The position numbers and the translations under genes are program-made. The notes under the pieces were generated by a model that was given only the letters and a program-made list of their open reading frames with translations, had not been told where the DNA came from and made no database searches. A DNA stretch of 64,000 nt from Chryseobacterium jejuense (lineage in GTDB: Bacteria; Bacteroidota; Bacteroidia; Flavobacteriales; Weeksellaceae): the NCBI RefSeq assembly GCF_017877355.1, contig NZ_JAGIPR010000001.1, positions 62,001-126,000 of the forward strand. The letters are read 5' to 3'. Positions 1-7,404 of this stretch are shown here, piece by piece. Position 1 is the first letter of the stretch, and each line of letters begins with the position of its first letter.

Positions 1-43
1 ATTTCATTTGTAAATCAATTTTACCCGGTTGTTTTTTATTAAA

Positions 44-86
44 GAACTTGTTTAAACTCTTTATTTAAAAAAGTTTAAACAAGTTC
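44..86. repeat. Perfect 15-bp inverted repeat
   Basis: The arms GAACTTGTTTAAACT (44-58) and AGTTTAAACAAGTTC (72-86) are perfectly complementary around a 13-nt AT-rich spacer. No T-tract follows on either strand and no gene is seen beside it. It could be a terminator stem for a gene left of the window, an operator, or the end of a small mobile element. Confidence 0.6.
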
Positions 87-340
87 AATACCTTTAAATG
101 AGATTGGAAAAGAAATAAATCACCTAAAGAAAAAGAGATCATATTTTTTCAAAGAAATTCACCACGAAACAATAAGAGAAATAGAAGTCATCTTGACTTT
201 TGTATGACCTCCATCTACATCACCACTTATGATAATAACCAAAAACCGCTTTATAATGAAATATCATCTTACTAAAAAGCTGTAATACTGGTAAATGATA
301 TCATTGAATACCTGTTTTAAGTTTATAAAGGATACAATTA

Positions 341-472
341 ATGATCTCACAGATAGGAACTTTGGATTTGAAACCTCTTTTTCCTTGGGGAATAGAAGAA
401 TTCTATTATATCTTTGCTCAGTACTTAGTACAAGGGATTGGATTTTTTTTGTTTAGCAGCACAAATTTCTAA
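341..472 (+). CDS. Possible 43-residue ORF of unknown function
   Basis: This ORF starts with ATG and ends with TAA, and an in-frame stop lies just upstream. The peptide begins MISQIGTLDLKPLFPWGIEE and has an aromatic-rich, hydrophobic second half, so it could be a small membrane-associated peptide or the tail of a decayed gene. Its stop codon overlaps the right arm of the hairpin at 432-479. I do not recognise it. It rests only on its open frame and the terminator-like structure behind it. Confidence 0.18.
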   Translation: MISQIGTLDLKPLFPWGIEEFYYIFAQYLVQGIGFFLFSSTNF

Positions 473-487
473 ATCCCTTTTTTAATT
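432..487 (+). terminator. Candidate long-loop intrinsic terminator
   Basis: The arms AAGGGATT (432-439) and AATCCCTT (472-479) pair perfectly, and a T-rich run follows (ccctttttttaatttt). The 32-nt loop is long for a classical terminator, so the call is tentative. No other feature is seen in 87-340. Confidence 0.3.
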
Positions 488-516
488 TTAAAAAGTCAAG
501 ACCACTTCATTATAAT

Positions 517-542
517 AAAGACAGACCCGGAAGTCTGTCTTT
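517..542 (-). terminator. Intrinsic terminator of the 597-1355 gene
   Basis: A 10-bp perfect stem (AAAGACAGAC / GTCTGTCTTT) closes a 6-nt loop, with A/T-rich flanks on both sides. It lies about 55 bp downstream of the minus-strand stop codon at 597. It could also act in the plus direction. Confidence 0.7.
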
Positions 543-596
543 ATTTGTCTCCATAGGAATTTTAAAAGAGGGATTTTGTGTTCTTAGAATCGTAAA

Positions 597-1355
597 TTAT
601 GGAGTTATTTTAATATAGGTCATGGAGGTTCTGCCATCTGCATTATTAAAAACAATACCTGCTAATGTTGTTGATCTTATACCAGCATAATAGGTGGTGG
701 GTCCTGCAACAGTAGTTACCAAAGAACCTGTACCTGTTCCACCAATTACGTTCCTATTAGTATCAGCTGAAGTTACAATTAGTATTTCTGTATTAGGAAC
801 TATATTTCCAGCTGTTGGTGCAGTGCTTAAAAAACCAGTGAGATAACCAAACCCACCTGTTACCTGAATTTCACCACGTATACTATAGGTAATAAGATAT
901 GTTCCAGCAGTTGGCAGTGTAATACTGGTGAGGTTATAATTAAAACCATTGGCAGGTATATTGGCAGTGCTAGTTAGTACAGACCGCCCTGATGCAGGTG
1001 CAAAGGCATTCCCTGTAACTGTTACAACATTTCCTGACTGGTCGACACCTAAAGTAGCGCCGGCAGAAACAGGGGTAGAAGAATTTAAGTTGGAAAATTT
1101 TAATCCTGAAGTATTACTGATATTCGAATTAATTTCCAACTTGTTAGTAGGTGTAATCGTTCCTATACCGATTTGGCCCGTCGAAGTGAAAACAAAATCA
1201 TTAGCCTGTTGTGCAATATTGGGAGTACCTGCTACAGGATTGTCTTTATTTCCATCTATATGGAAAGTGCCTTGTGGATTGTTTGTATTTATTCCTACTT
1301 GGGAAAAAGTCAAAATGGAAATTAAAAATAACGGTAAAAAAATAGTTTTTTTCAT
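597..1355 (-). CDS. Secreted hypothetical protein with GIGT-type repeat N-terminus
   Basis: The protein is exported, about 252 residues long, of unknown role, and common in style among Flavobacteriia. I chose the ATG at 1353-1355 because it opens a clean Sec signal peptide (MKKTIFLPLFLISILTFSQ). The longer frame to 1466 would put 37 unlikely residues in front of it. After the signal come short repeats of the pattern VGINTNNPQ..FHIDG and IGIGTITPTNKLEI. Such repeats are typical of Bacteroidetes surface or tail-fibre-like proteins, and they are followed by a Gly/Thr-rich beta-sandwich-like region ending in YIKITP. There is no T9SS domain. It is monocistronic, with a terminator at 517-542. Enzymatic activity is not suggested by any motif. 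Confidence 0.7.
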   Translation of the reverse strand: MKKTIFLPLFLISILTFSQVGINTNNPQGTFHIDGNKDNPVAGTPNIAQQANDFVFTSTGQIGIGTITPTNKLEINSNISNTSGLKFSNLNSSTPVSAGATLGVDQSGNVVTVTGNAFAPASGRSVLTSTANIPANGFNYNLTSITLPTAGTYLITYSIRGEIQVTGGFGYLTGFLSTAPTAGNIVPNTEILIVTSADTNRNVIGGTGTGSLVTTVAGPTTYYAGIRSTTLAGIVFNNADGRTSMTYIKITP

Positions 1356-1527
1356 TTTTATATAATTTAAAATTTTATTGTTTACAAAAGGATTTCTTTG
1401 ACTGTAAAAACTATTGTAAACGAAAGGATAGAAATATTTCACCGCAAAACTACTTATGGGAGTCATTAAAAAAAAACATTTAATCTATCATTATACTGTT
1501 ATTGATAATTGTCTATTTGATTGTAAA

Positions 1528-3156
1528 TTAGATATTTATATTTTTGCTTTCATGATTAAGAAGTTTAATGAATGCAGATGGCAATATTTCTGTTTCTTTT
1601 TTAAAAACAAGCGAAAATTTATTAGGAGACGAAAAACCACACTCTTCGGCTAAAGAAGCAATTTTAAATTTTCTGTATTCAGGATTATTCTTAAGCTTTT
1701 CGATAATATAGGCGATTTTCAGCTCATTGATATAATTATAAAAATCTTTTTTTTTGTGTGTATTGATAACATGCGAGAGATACCTGTTGTTAGTATTACA
1801 ATAAGTAGCCAGATAAGGGAGCGATAAATTTTTTCGGTTAAAAATTGTAGATTTTTCAAATTCTTTTAGTTTATATAGAATTTTTTCCTCTGTATCGCTG
1901 GTCATGATTAGTGTTTTGCTTTCCAAAAATTTAGTTTCATTGATTTCTTCAGATAAAGCTTGTATAGGGGTGGTATTTTCAATTTCGGTACTGACTGTTG
2001 CTATTTTATTTATAGAACTAATGACATCCTGTTTTGTTTCGTTAGACTTTTTTAGAACTTGTTTAAAACGTTTAATAATTCTTTTTTGCTTTCTTCTGTA
2101 AAAAATAAAATAGATGCTACTGCCAAGTAATAATAAGCTGCCCAGCAAAAAAAGATATTTATTGACATTGCTTTCCTTTTTTATTACCTTATTTTCTTTT
2201 TTTAGATTGGAATAAGTGTGATTTATAATATTATAAGATTTATCTATTAAATCTCCTTTTATTGAGTCTCTCTTTTTTGCTAAGTCACTAACTTTATTCA
2301 TATTGAGAGTAATTTCATAATATCTTTGAGTAGTACTGTACATCACATTCTTTAACTCAAGATCTTTTGTTTTTTTTGAATAATCTTCCATAAGGCCGAT
2401 GTATTTTTTTGCTTCATGAAGATTATCCTGATCCATATATATCATAGCCAAACCATTATATACAAGACAGGTAATAAAGTTGGTAGGTATTGTACGTAAT
2501 GATTTTAACGCATTCTCATAATGTAATTTTGCTTTGTCCGTATTTTTAAGGTTATAATAGTTAAGACCAAGTAATTGCTCGTTATTCCCTGATCTTGTAG
2601 ATGTAATTTCAGGACTTTGTTGTATCGAATTGAAATAAGATTGAGCTTTATTGATATAGAAAATAGACCTATTATAATTTTTTTTATGCTCTTCATAATA
2701 TGCCATTTCCTGCATGAGAAGACCTTTCATTTCATTTGCAAATTTTTTGTCTTCGATATTTTCAGATACTTCAAATGCGATTTGGTAATACATTTTAGAA
2801 TCGTCGTAAAGTCCTAAAATTCGGTATTGAGTTGCAAGAAAACCATATACACGGGCTTTTCCAATATTATTATCCATATTAGAAATAATTTTTTCCGCTT
2901 TTAGGGCAAATTCAATGGCATTCTTCAAATCCCCGGAATGTTGATATAATGAAGCAGAAAGCATCAGGCTTCTAATTTTCAAAATAGGTGTTTCTGAAAT
3001 GGTATATAGTGAATCAGCCACTTTCAGTGCTTTTTTCATATTTACCTCAGAGGTTTCTAGATAAGTTTTATTATAAATAGAATTGAAAGAAATAATATCC
3101 TGAGAGTAAATAAAATTAGTTAAAAAAAGAAAAAATAAAATAAAGGATTTGTTCAT
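1528..3156 (-). CDS. TPR-sensor membrane regulator with C-terminal AraC-type HTH
   Basis: This is a 542-residue regulator of the Bacteroidetes-specific layout. A signal peptide (MNKSFILFFLFLTNFIYSQ) is followed by about 280 residues of TPR-like helical repeats predicted to be periplasmic. One membrane helix lies near residues 330-350, ending in a basic RRKQKR stop-transfer stretch. A cytoplasmic linker leads to an AraC/XylS double helix-turn-helix in the last 90 residues (LAEECGFSSPNKFSLVFKK is the second HTH). Proteins of this form are thought to sense an envelope signal and bind DNA without a kinase. It faces the same way as the secreted protein at 597-1355, 172 bp away, and may control it. 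The 67-bp nested palindrome just upstream of its start (3185-3251) is a candidate autoregulatory site. Confidence 0.85.
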   Translation of the reverse strand: MNKSFILFFLFLTNFIYSQDIISFNSIYNKTYLETSEVNMKKALKVADSLYTISETPILKIRSLMLSASLYQHSGDLKNAIEFALKAEKIISNMDNNIGKARVYGFLATQYRILGLYDDSKMYYQIAFEVSENIEDKKFANEMKGLLMQEMAYYEEHKKNYNRSIFYINKAQSYFNSIQQSPEITSTRSGNNEQLLGLNYYNLKNTDKAKLHYENALKSLRTIPTNFITCLVYNGLAMIYMDQDNLHEAKKYIGLMEDYSKKTKDLELKNVMYSTTQRYYEITLNMNKVSDLAKKRDSIKGDLIDKSYNIINHTYSNLKKENKVIKKESNVNKYLFLLGSLLLLGSSIYFIFYRRKQKRIIKRFKQVLKKSNETKQDVISSINKIATVSTEIENTTPIQALSEEINETKFLESKTLIMTSDTEEKILYKLKEFEKSTIFNRKNLSLPYLATYCNTNNRYLSHVINTHKKKDFYNYINELKIAYIIEKLKNNPEYRKFKIASLAEECGFSSPNKFSLVFKKETEILPSAFIKLLNHESKNINI

Positions 3157-3184
3157 TTGGTTATTGCTTTTGTAATTTATTTTC

Positions 3185-3251
3185 CACTATAAATGAAAAA
3201 TTTCCCTTCAAAATAAATTAGAGTTTTTATTTTGATGGAAAATTTATAGTG
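3185..3251. promoter_or_regulatory. Nested inverted repeat upstream of the TPR/AraC gene
   Basis: The outer arms CACTATAAAT (3185-3194) and ATTTATAGTG (3242-3251) are perfect. Inside them, TTTCCCTTCAAAATAAA pairs imperfectly with TTTTATTTTGATGGAAA around a short TTAGAG loop. The element begins 29 bp upstream of the ATG of the minus-strand regulator gene. It could be an operator or an mRNA leader hairpin. Confidence 0.45.
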
Positions 3252-3571
3252 CAAAAATATGTTATTATGCAATGAATTATTACTTGTATATATTAAGAAA
3301 AAAATAAGAAACCGATTTCTATCGGTAAATATCAAAGGAGAAATCATGAGACGCTCGAATGATATTGGGATACTAATATTATTTGGTTTATCAAGTTGTT
3401 GAAATGCAATTGTTTATCTTGTGGTTAGCTAGGGTGCACAAAGGGATTTAGCTTTTCAATGGTTTAATAAATTTTATTTGTTTTTTATATTACCATTATA
3501 CGCTTATTGATACATTATAGTATCAGATAAAGAAAAAATAAAAATTGAAATAAGTGAATGATTAAGTAATT

Positions 3572-3924
3572 ATGAACCATATTACTGCTGTCAAAGAATG
3601 TCCAATAATTTTTTTCGGAGTTGAATGATACAGTCAATGTTATAACAGGTAAATGAAAGTTTCCTCTTTTGGGCTCATTAGATTTTAGAACAAAACGTTA
3701 CAGCGAAATCGAAAGAGATATTCCCAAAATAAATCTAGGTATGCTATCCAAAGAGTTGAAGGATCTGGAAGCTAATCGTTTGGTTGTACAAAAAGTATAT
3801 GACGCCATCCCATTAACATTGAATATGAACTGAATGAATCAGGGAGTACTTTTCAAACAGTTATCGACGCGGTGTTGGAATGGGGCTTGGAGCACCGGAA
3901 AAATGTGATAGGTGATAACTTCAA
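3572..3924 (+). pseudogene. Decayed HxlR-family transcriptional regulator
   Basis: Joining three frames rebuilds an HxlR-type winged-helix regulator. ATG at 3572 starts MNHITAVKECPI. The frame then shifts near the T7 run at 3609-3615 into FFSELNDTVNVITGK, and a TGA at 3654-3656 stands where family members have the Trp of GKWK. The frame continues through PKINLGMLSKELKDLEANRL. A second shift near 3817 leads to IEYELNESGSTFQ and VLEWGLEHRKNVIG. HxlR proteins have the conserved CP-I start, the GKWK segment, the ML-ELEA-G-L recognition region and the EYSLTE-type wing, all visible here. A few residues also seem to be missing before the DNA-binding helix. Three disabling lesions make this non-functional. 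Confidence 0.8.
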
Positions 3925-4257
3925 GGTGGTTGTGAGGCTTTCCTACCTACATCTCCGCTGCCATGAATCAGTTTTAGATTTATTCTTTTCTAAAAATACC
4001 ACTCCAGCAGTCTTTCCGTATCCCGGCTTTACATCATTGGTAACTGTAGCCCCAAACTGTTTTGTAATGAAGAATTTCTTGGCTGATAAAATTATTGTTT
4101 CCAGTAAATACAAGATTTTGAATTTTGTAAATGATTGGAAGCTCAAAATAATTTTTGATACCTAAATTTTTATGAGACTTGTATTTATTTTAAAGCTATT
4201 CAGGGTGATATCATTAATGATACCCTATCAAATTATCCTGTTGTCTGGAAGAATTTT

Positions 4258-4638
4258 GTGACAAATATAGATGATAATATTGCTCCTGAAGTTGTAGATG
4301 CAGTAGCACATTATTCCTATCTTGGTGCTCTTGCTGTTCGTAAGGATTTTGAGAGATCAAAATATCTGGAAATGATCAACCCTGTACCTTTGATTAGTCA
4401 ACATTTTGATTGTAAATCTACTTTTTATGACTGTTTCACCGGGGATATTCCATTTTCAGAGCAGCAAATGAAGGCTATCGCTCAAAAAGAACAAATAGAA
4501 CACCTTCTTGACAAAGATAAAATTGTACAGCTAATCAAAAATGAAATCAAGAATAAAAGGCCCGCCTATTTTCATATAGGTAACTTTACTTCCTGTGGCC
4601 ACTCTACAGTAATTATAACCATTAAGCCTCTCAAATAG
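4258..4638 (+). CDS. Orphan ORF of unknown function, probably a 5'-truncated gene
   Basis: The 126-residue frame can only start at a GTG (4258). The same frame is open without any start codon back to a stop at 4156-4158 and encodes plausible protein there too (the peptide FKAIQGDIINDTLSNYPVVW), so a longer gene may have lost its beginning. Composition is that of a soluble protein. The C-terminus ends with a TSCGHSTVI motif after RPAYFHIGN, faintly like the His-containing strand of papain/C39-type peptidases, but this is not enough for a call. It sits next to the HxlR pseudogene, in a region that looks degraded. Confidence 0.35.
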   Translation: MTNIDDNIAPEVVDAVAHYSYLGALAVRKDFERSKYLEMINPVPLISQHFDCKSTFYDCFTGDIPFSEQQMKAIAQKEQIEHLLDKDKIVQLIKNEIKNKRPAYFHIGNFTSCGHSTVIITIKPLK

Positions 4639-4747
4639 AAGATCAAGCTATAGTAATTAATATATATAGCACAGAAATTAAAATTATTTCAGTGTGTTTA
4701 AAAACGATAAAAAAAGTATAAGATGTTCAACTGTAATTTTTTTAAAG

Positions 4748-4776
4748 TTGAAAGAAAAACGATTTACTTATATTTG
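4748..4776 (+). promoter_or_regulatory. Bacteroidetes-type promoter (-33 TTG / -7 TATATTTG)
   Basis: TTG at 4748-4750 is separated by 18 nt from TATATTTG at 4769-4776. This matches the TAnnTTTG -7 element and spacing known for the primary sigma factor of Bacteroidetes. It lies 20 bp before the ATG of the PIG-L deacetylase gene, giving a very short leader. Confidence 0.65.
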
Positions 4777-4795
4777 CCTTGCAAAGCAAATCTAA

Positions 4796-7300
4796 ATGTT
4801 CAAAAAAGTAATCATTGTATTTATTCTTGGCTTTTATACGGTTTTTTGTTCGGCCCAACAGGTTCGACCTTCCAAATCATCTGAAATTTACCGTGAACTC
4901 AAAACCCTTAAACAGCTGCCTAAAGTTTTATACCTTGCGGCTCATCCCGATGATGAAAATACAGGATTGCTCTCCTGGTTAATCAACGACCAAAATGTAG
5001 AAACAGGCTATTTGTCTTTAACCAGAGGTGATGGTGGTCAGAATTTATTAGGTACAGAGCAGGGGGCTGCATTGGGTTTAATCAGAACGCATGAGCTTTT
5101 AGAGGCAAGAAAGTTAGACGGTGCCCAACAGTTTTTTACCCGGGCGATTGATTTCGGGTTCTCTAAAAATACTACCGATACTTTTAAACAATGGAATGCA
5201 GACAGCATTACAGCGGATGTAGTCTGGGTAATCCGTAAATTCCGTCCTGATATTATCATTTGTCGTTTTCCTCCTACTGCTGCGGCAGGACACGGACAAC
5301 ATGCGGCTTCGGCCGTGGTTGCAGAAAAAGCTTTTAAGCTTGCAGGCGATAAAACGGCTTTCCCAGATCAACTGAAATATGTGAATGTATGGCAGCCAAA
5401 ACGTGTATTGTGGAATACCTTCCGTTTTGGTGGGGTCAATACGACAGCTGAAAATCAACTGAAAGTCACTGTTGGGCAATATGATGCGCAGCTGGGAATG
5501 GGCTATGGTGAACTGGCCGGATTAAGCAGAAGTTTACATAAAAGCCAGGGTGCAGGAACACAGTCTGTAGCCGGGATCAGAACTGAATATTTTGCCCACG
5601 TTACTGGTGAGCCTGCAAAAGCGACACTTTTTGATGGAGTAGTTAAAACCTGGGCCGCAAAAGGAAACGCTGATATTGACCATTCACTAGATGAAATTAT
5701 TTCCGCTTTCAATTTCAATAATCCAGACCTTAGCTTGCCTGCTTTGCTTGCTTTGCGAAAAAAGATTATGACGCTACAGAATGCAGACCTGAAAAGCGAT
5801 AAGCTTAAATCTCTTGACAATATCATTTTAAGCTGTGCCGGATTTATGGGCGAGGTGGTTACCAATCAGGCTGAAGCTGTTGCCGGGGATCATTACAATT
5901 TCAGGTTAAATTTGATTTCAAGAGCTACAAATCCTGTCGTTTTAGAAAATGTGAAATGGTTAAGTAAGTTAGAAAGCTTCAACAGAAAACTATCAAAAGA
6001 TTCTTTAATTACCATTCAGCATGACATTCAGATTCCTGCAGATGCAGCACTCACAGAACCTTACTGGTTAGCAAAACCTCCCACGAATGCAGCAACTTTC
6101 TCTGTTCCGAATGATACTTTAATCGGTTTGTCTGAGGCGGAATCACCACTGAATGTTTTGCTTGGTTTAAAAATCGGTTCTGAAAATTTTCAGGTTAAAC
6201 TTCCTTTATCTTTCAAGAAATTAGACCCGGTGCGTGGTGACGTGGTTGAAGCCTTGCGTATTGTTCCTGCATTGGAACTGAAATTTACACAACCACTTTA
6301 TGTGGCCAAAGAAAATGAAGATTTACATTTGAGTTTACACTTTAAGGTTAATTCTAACAGACAGTACAGTAATGGTAATCTAAACCTGATGTATAACGGA
6401 GAACGATTAGGCGGTGCTGATGTAAGTTCGCTCAATGGAAAAGATACTACCATCAATTATGTTATTCCAAAAGCTAAGCTTGCCGCAATACATTCGGATC
6501 GTTTTCAACTGGATGCAAATTATGTTGAAAATGGAGTAATGTATAATAAAAAACAAGTATTAATTCAATATCCGCATTTACCCTCCTTACAATATTTTGC
6601 GCCTGCAACGGTAACCGTAATGAAAGGTGATATTCAGGCGAAGGTTAAAAAAGTTGGGTATATAGAAGGTGCGGGCGATTTCATTCCTGAGTTTCTACGC
6701 ATTGCAGGTATTCAGGTAGATGTTTTGAAAGACGAAGATTTTTATGGCAAATTGGATGAAACTGCTGGAAACGGCAGTCAAAACAAGCTATCACAATATG
6801 ATGCCATCGTATTGGGTGTTCGTGCCAATAACACAGAGAAAAAACTGGGCCGCTGGATGCCTTTTTTATGGTCTTATGTAAAAGGCGGAGGTAATTTGAT
6901 GATGCAGTATAACACCAACCAGGATACAACCGTTGACAAATTGGGGATGTACAATTTCAGTATTGCCAATAAGCGTGTTACCGAAGAAAATGCTGCGGTT
7001 ACGTTTTTAAATCCAAATCATAAATTACTGAACTTTCCGAACAAAATTACTGCGAATGATTTTAAAGGTTGGATACAGGAGCGCGGTGCCTATTTCCCTG
7101 CTCAATGGGATGCAGCATATGAACCGCTTTTTGAAATGCACGATGCAGATGAAGAGCCTCTTCAGGGATCAACTTTATATGCCAAATACGGGAAGGGTAA
7201 TTTTATTTATACACCATTGGCATTTTTCAGACAGCTGCCTGCGGGAAATGTTGGAGCGGCACGTTTATTTTTAAACTTTTTATCTGCACAGAAAAACTAA
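4796..7300 (+). CDS. Secreted PIG-L/LmbE-family deacetylase with C-terminal GATase-like domain
   Basis: The 834-residue protein begins with a Sec signal peptide (cleavage near SAQQ). Residues about 40-230 form a PIG-L/LmbE fold with the zinc signature AHPDDE at 49-54 and the second metal motif HGQH at 166-169. Family members are zinc-dependent N-deacetylases acting on amino-sugar or other N-acyl substrates. The middle (about 330-620) looks like beta-sandwich domains. The last 200 residues contain DAIVLGVRANN and YVKGGGNLMMQYN, resembling the class I glutamine-amidotransferase-like domain often attached to large Bacteroidetes PIG-L proteins. Its stop codon overlaps the ATG of a 34-residue peptide gene, and a symporter follows. 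This suggests release of a small product that is then imported. The substrate cannot be deduced. Confidence 0.85.
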   Translation: MFKKVIIVFILGFYTVFCSAQQVRPSKSSEIYRELKTLKQLPKVLYLAAHPDDENTGLLSWLINDQNVETGYLSLTRGDGGQNLLGTEQGAALGLIRTHELLEARKLDGAQQFFTRAIDFGFSKNTTDTFKQWNADSITADVVWVIRKFRPDIIICRFPPTAAAGHGQHAASAVVAEKAFKLAGDKTAFPDQLKYVNVWQPKRVLWNTFRFGGVNTTAENQLKVTVGQYDAQLGMGYGELAGLSRSLHKSQGAGTQSVAGIRTEYFAHVTGEPAKATLFDGVVKTWAAKGNADIDHSLDEIISAFNFNNPDLSLPALLALRKKIMTLQNADLKSDKLKSLDNIILSCAGFMGEVVTNQAEAVAGDHYNFRLNLISRATNPVVLENVKWLSKLESFNRKLSKDSLITIQHDIQIPADAALTEPYWLAKPPTNAATFSVPNDTLIGLSEAESPLNVLLGLKIGSENFQVKLPLSFKKLDPVRGDVVEALRIVPALELKFTQPLYVAKENEDLHLSLHFKVNSNRQYSNGNLNLMYNGERLGGADVSSLNGKDTTINYVIPKAKLAAIHSDRFQLDANYVENGVMYNKKQVLIQYPHLPSLQYFAPATVTVMKGDIQAKVKKVGYIEGAGDFIPEFLRIAGIQVDVLKDEDFYGKLDETAGNGSQNKLSQYDAIVLGVRANNTEKKLGRWMPFLWSYVKGGGNLMMQYNTNQDTTVDKLGMYNFSIANKRVTEENAAVTFLNPNHKLLNFPNKITANDFKGWIQERGAYFPAQWDAAYEPLFEMHDADEEPLQGSTLYAKYGKGNFIYTPLAFFRQLPAGNVGAARLFLNFLSAQKN

Positions 7301-7404
7301 TGAACAAGCAACTTAAAAATTGGAATACCTGGTACATATTATTAGCAGCTGCATTAGTATTGCAGATCGCATTTTATTATTTGTTTACTAAATTCTGGGC
7401 ATGA
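7300..7404 (+). CDS. 34-residue single-TM peptide, translationally coupled to the symporter
   Basis: ATG at 7300 shares its A with the TAA of the deacetylase gene, and the TGA at 7402-7404 overlaps the symporter ATG (ATGA at 7401-7404). The peptide has a short polar start (MNKQLKNWNTW), one hydrophobic helix (YILLAAALVLQIAFYYLF) and the end TKFWA. The double overlap and the clean TM helix argue for a real gene. By position it may be a small subunit or assembly partner of the sodium:solute symporter, comparable in idea to the DUF4212 partners of other SSS transporters, though it is shorter and has only one helix. Confidence 0.7.
   Translation: MNKQLKNWNTWYILLAAALVLQIAFYYLFTKFWA

Noticed and set aside
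949..1365. 138-residue plus-strand ORF opposite the secreted protein
   Set aside because: It is antisense to a gene with a clean signal peptide and terminator, and its composition is that of a shadow frame.
3943..4146. 67-residue minus-strand ORF between the pseudogene and the orphan ORF
   Set aside because: It has no recognisable domain, promoter or signal. It may be part of the degraded region but cannot be supported as a gene.
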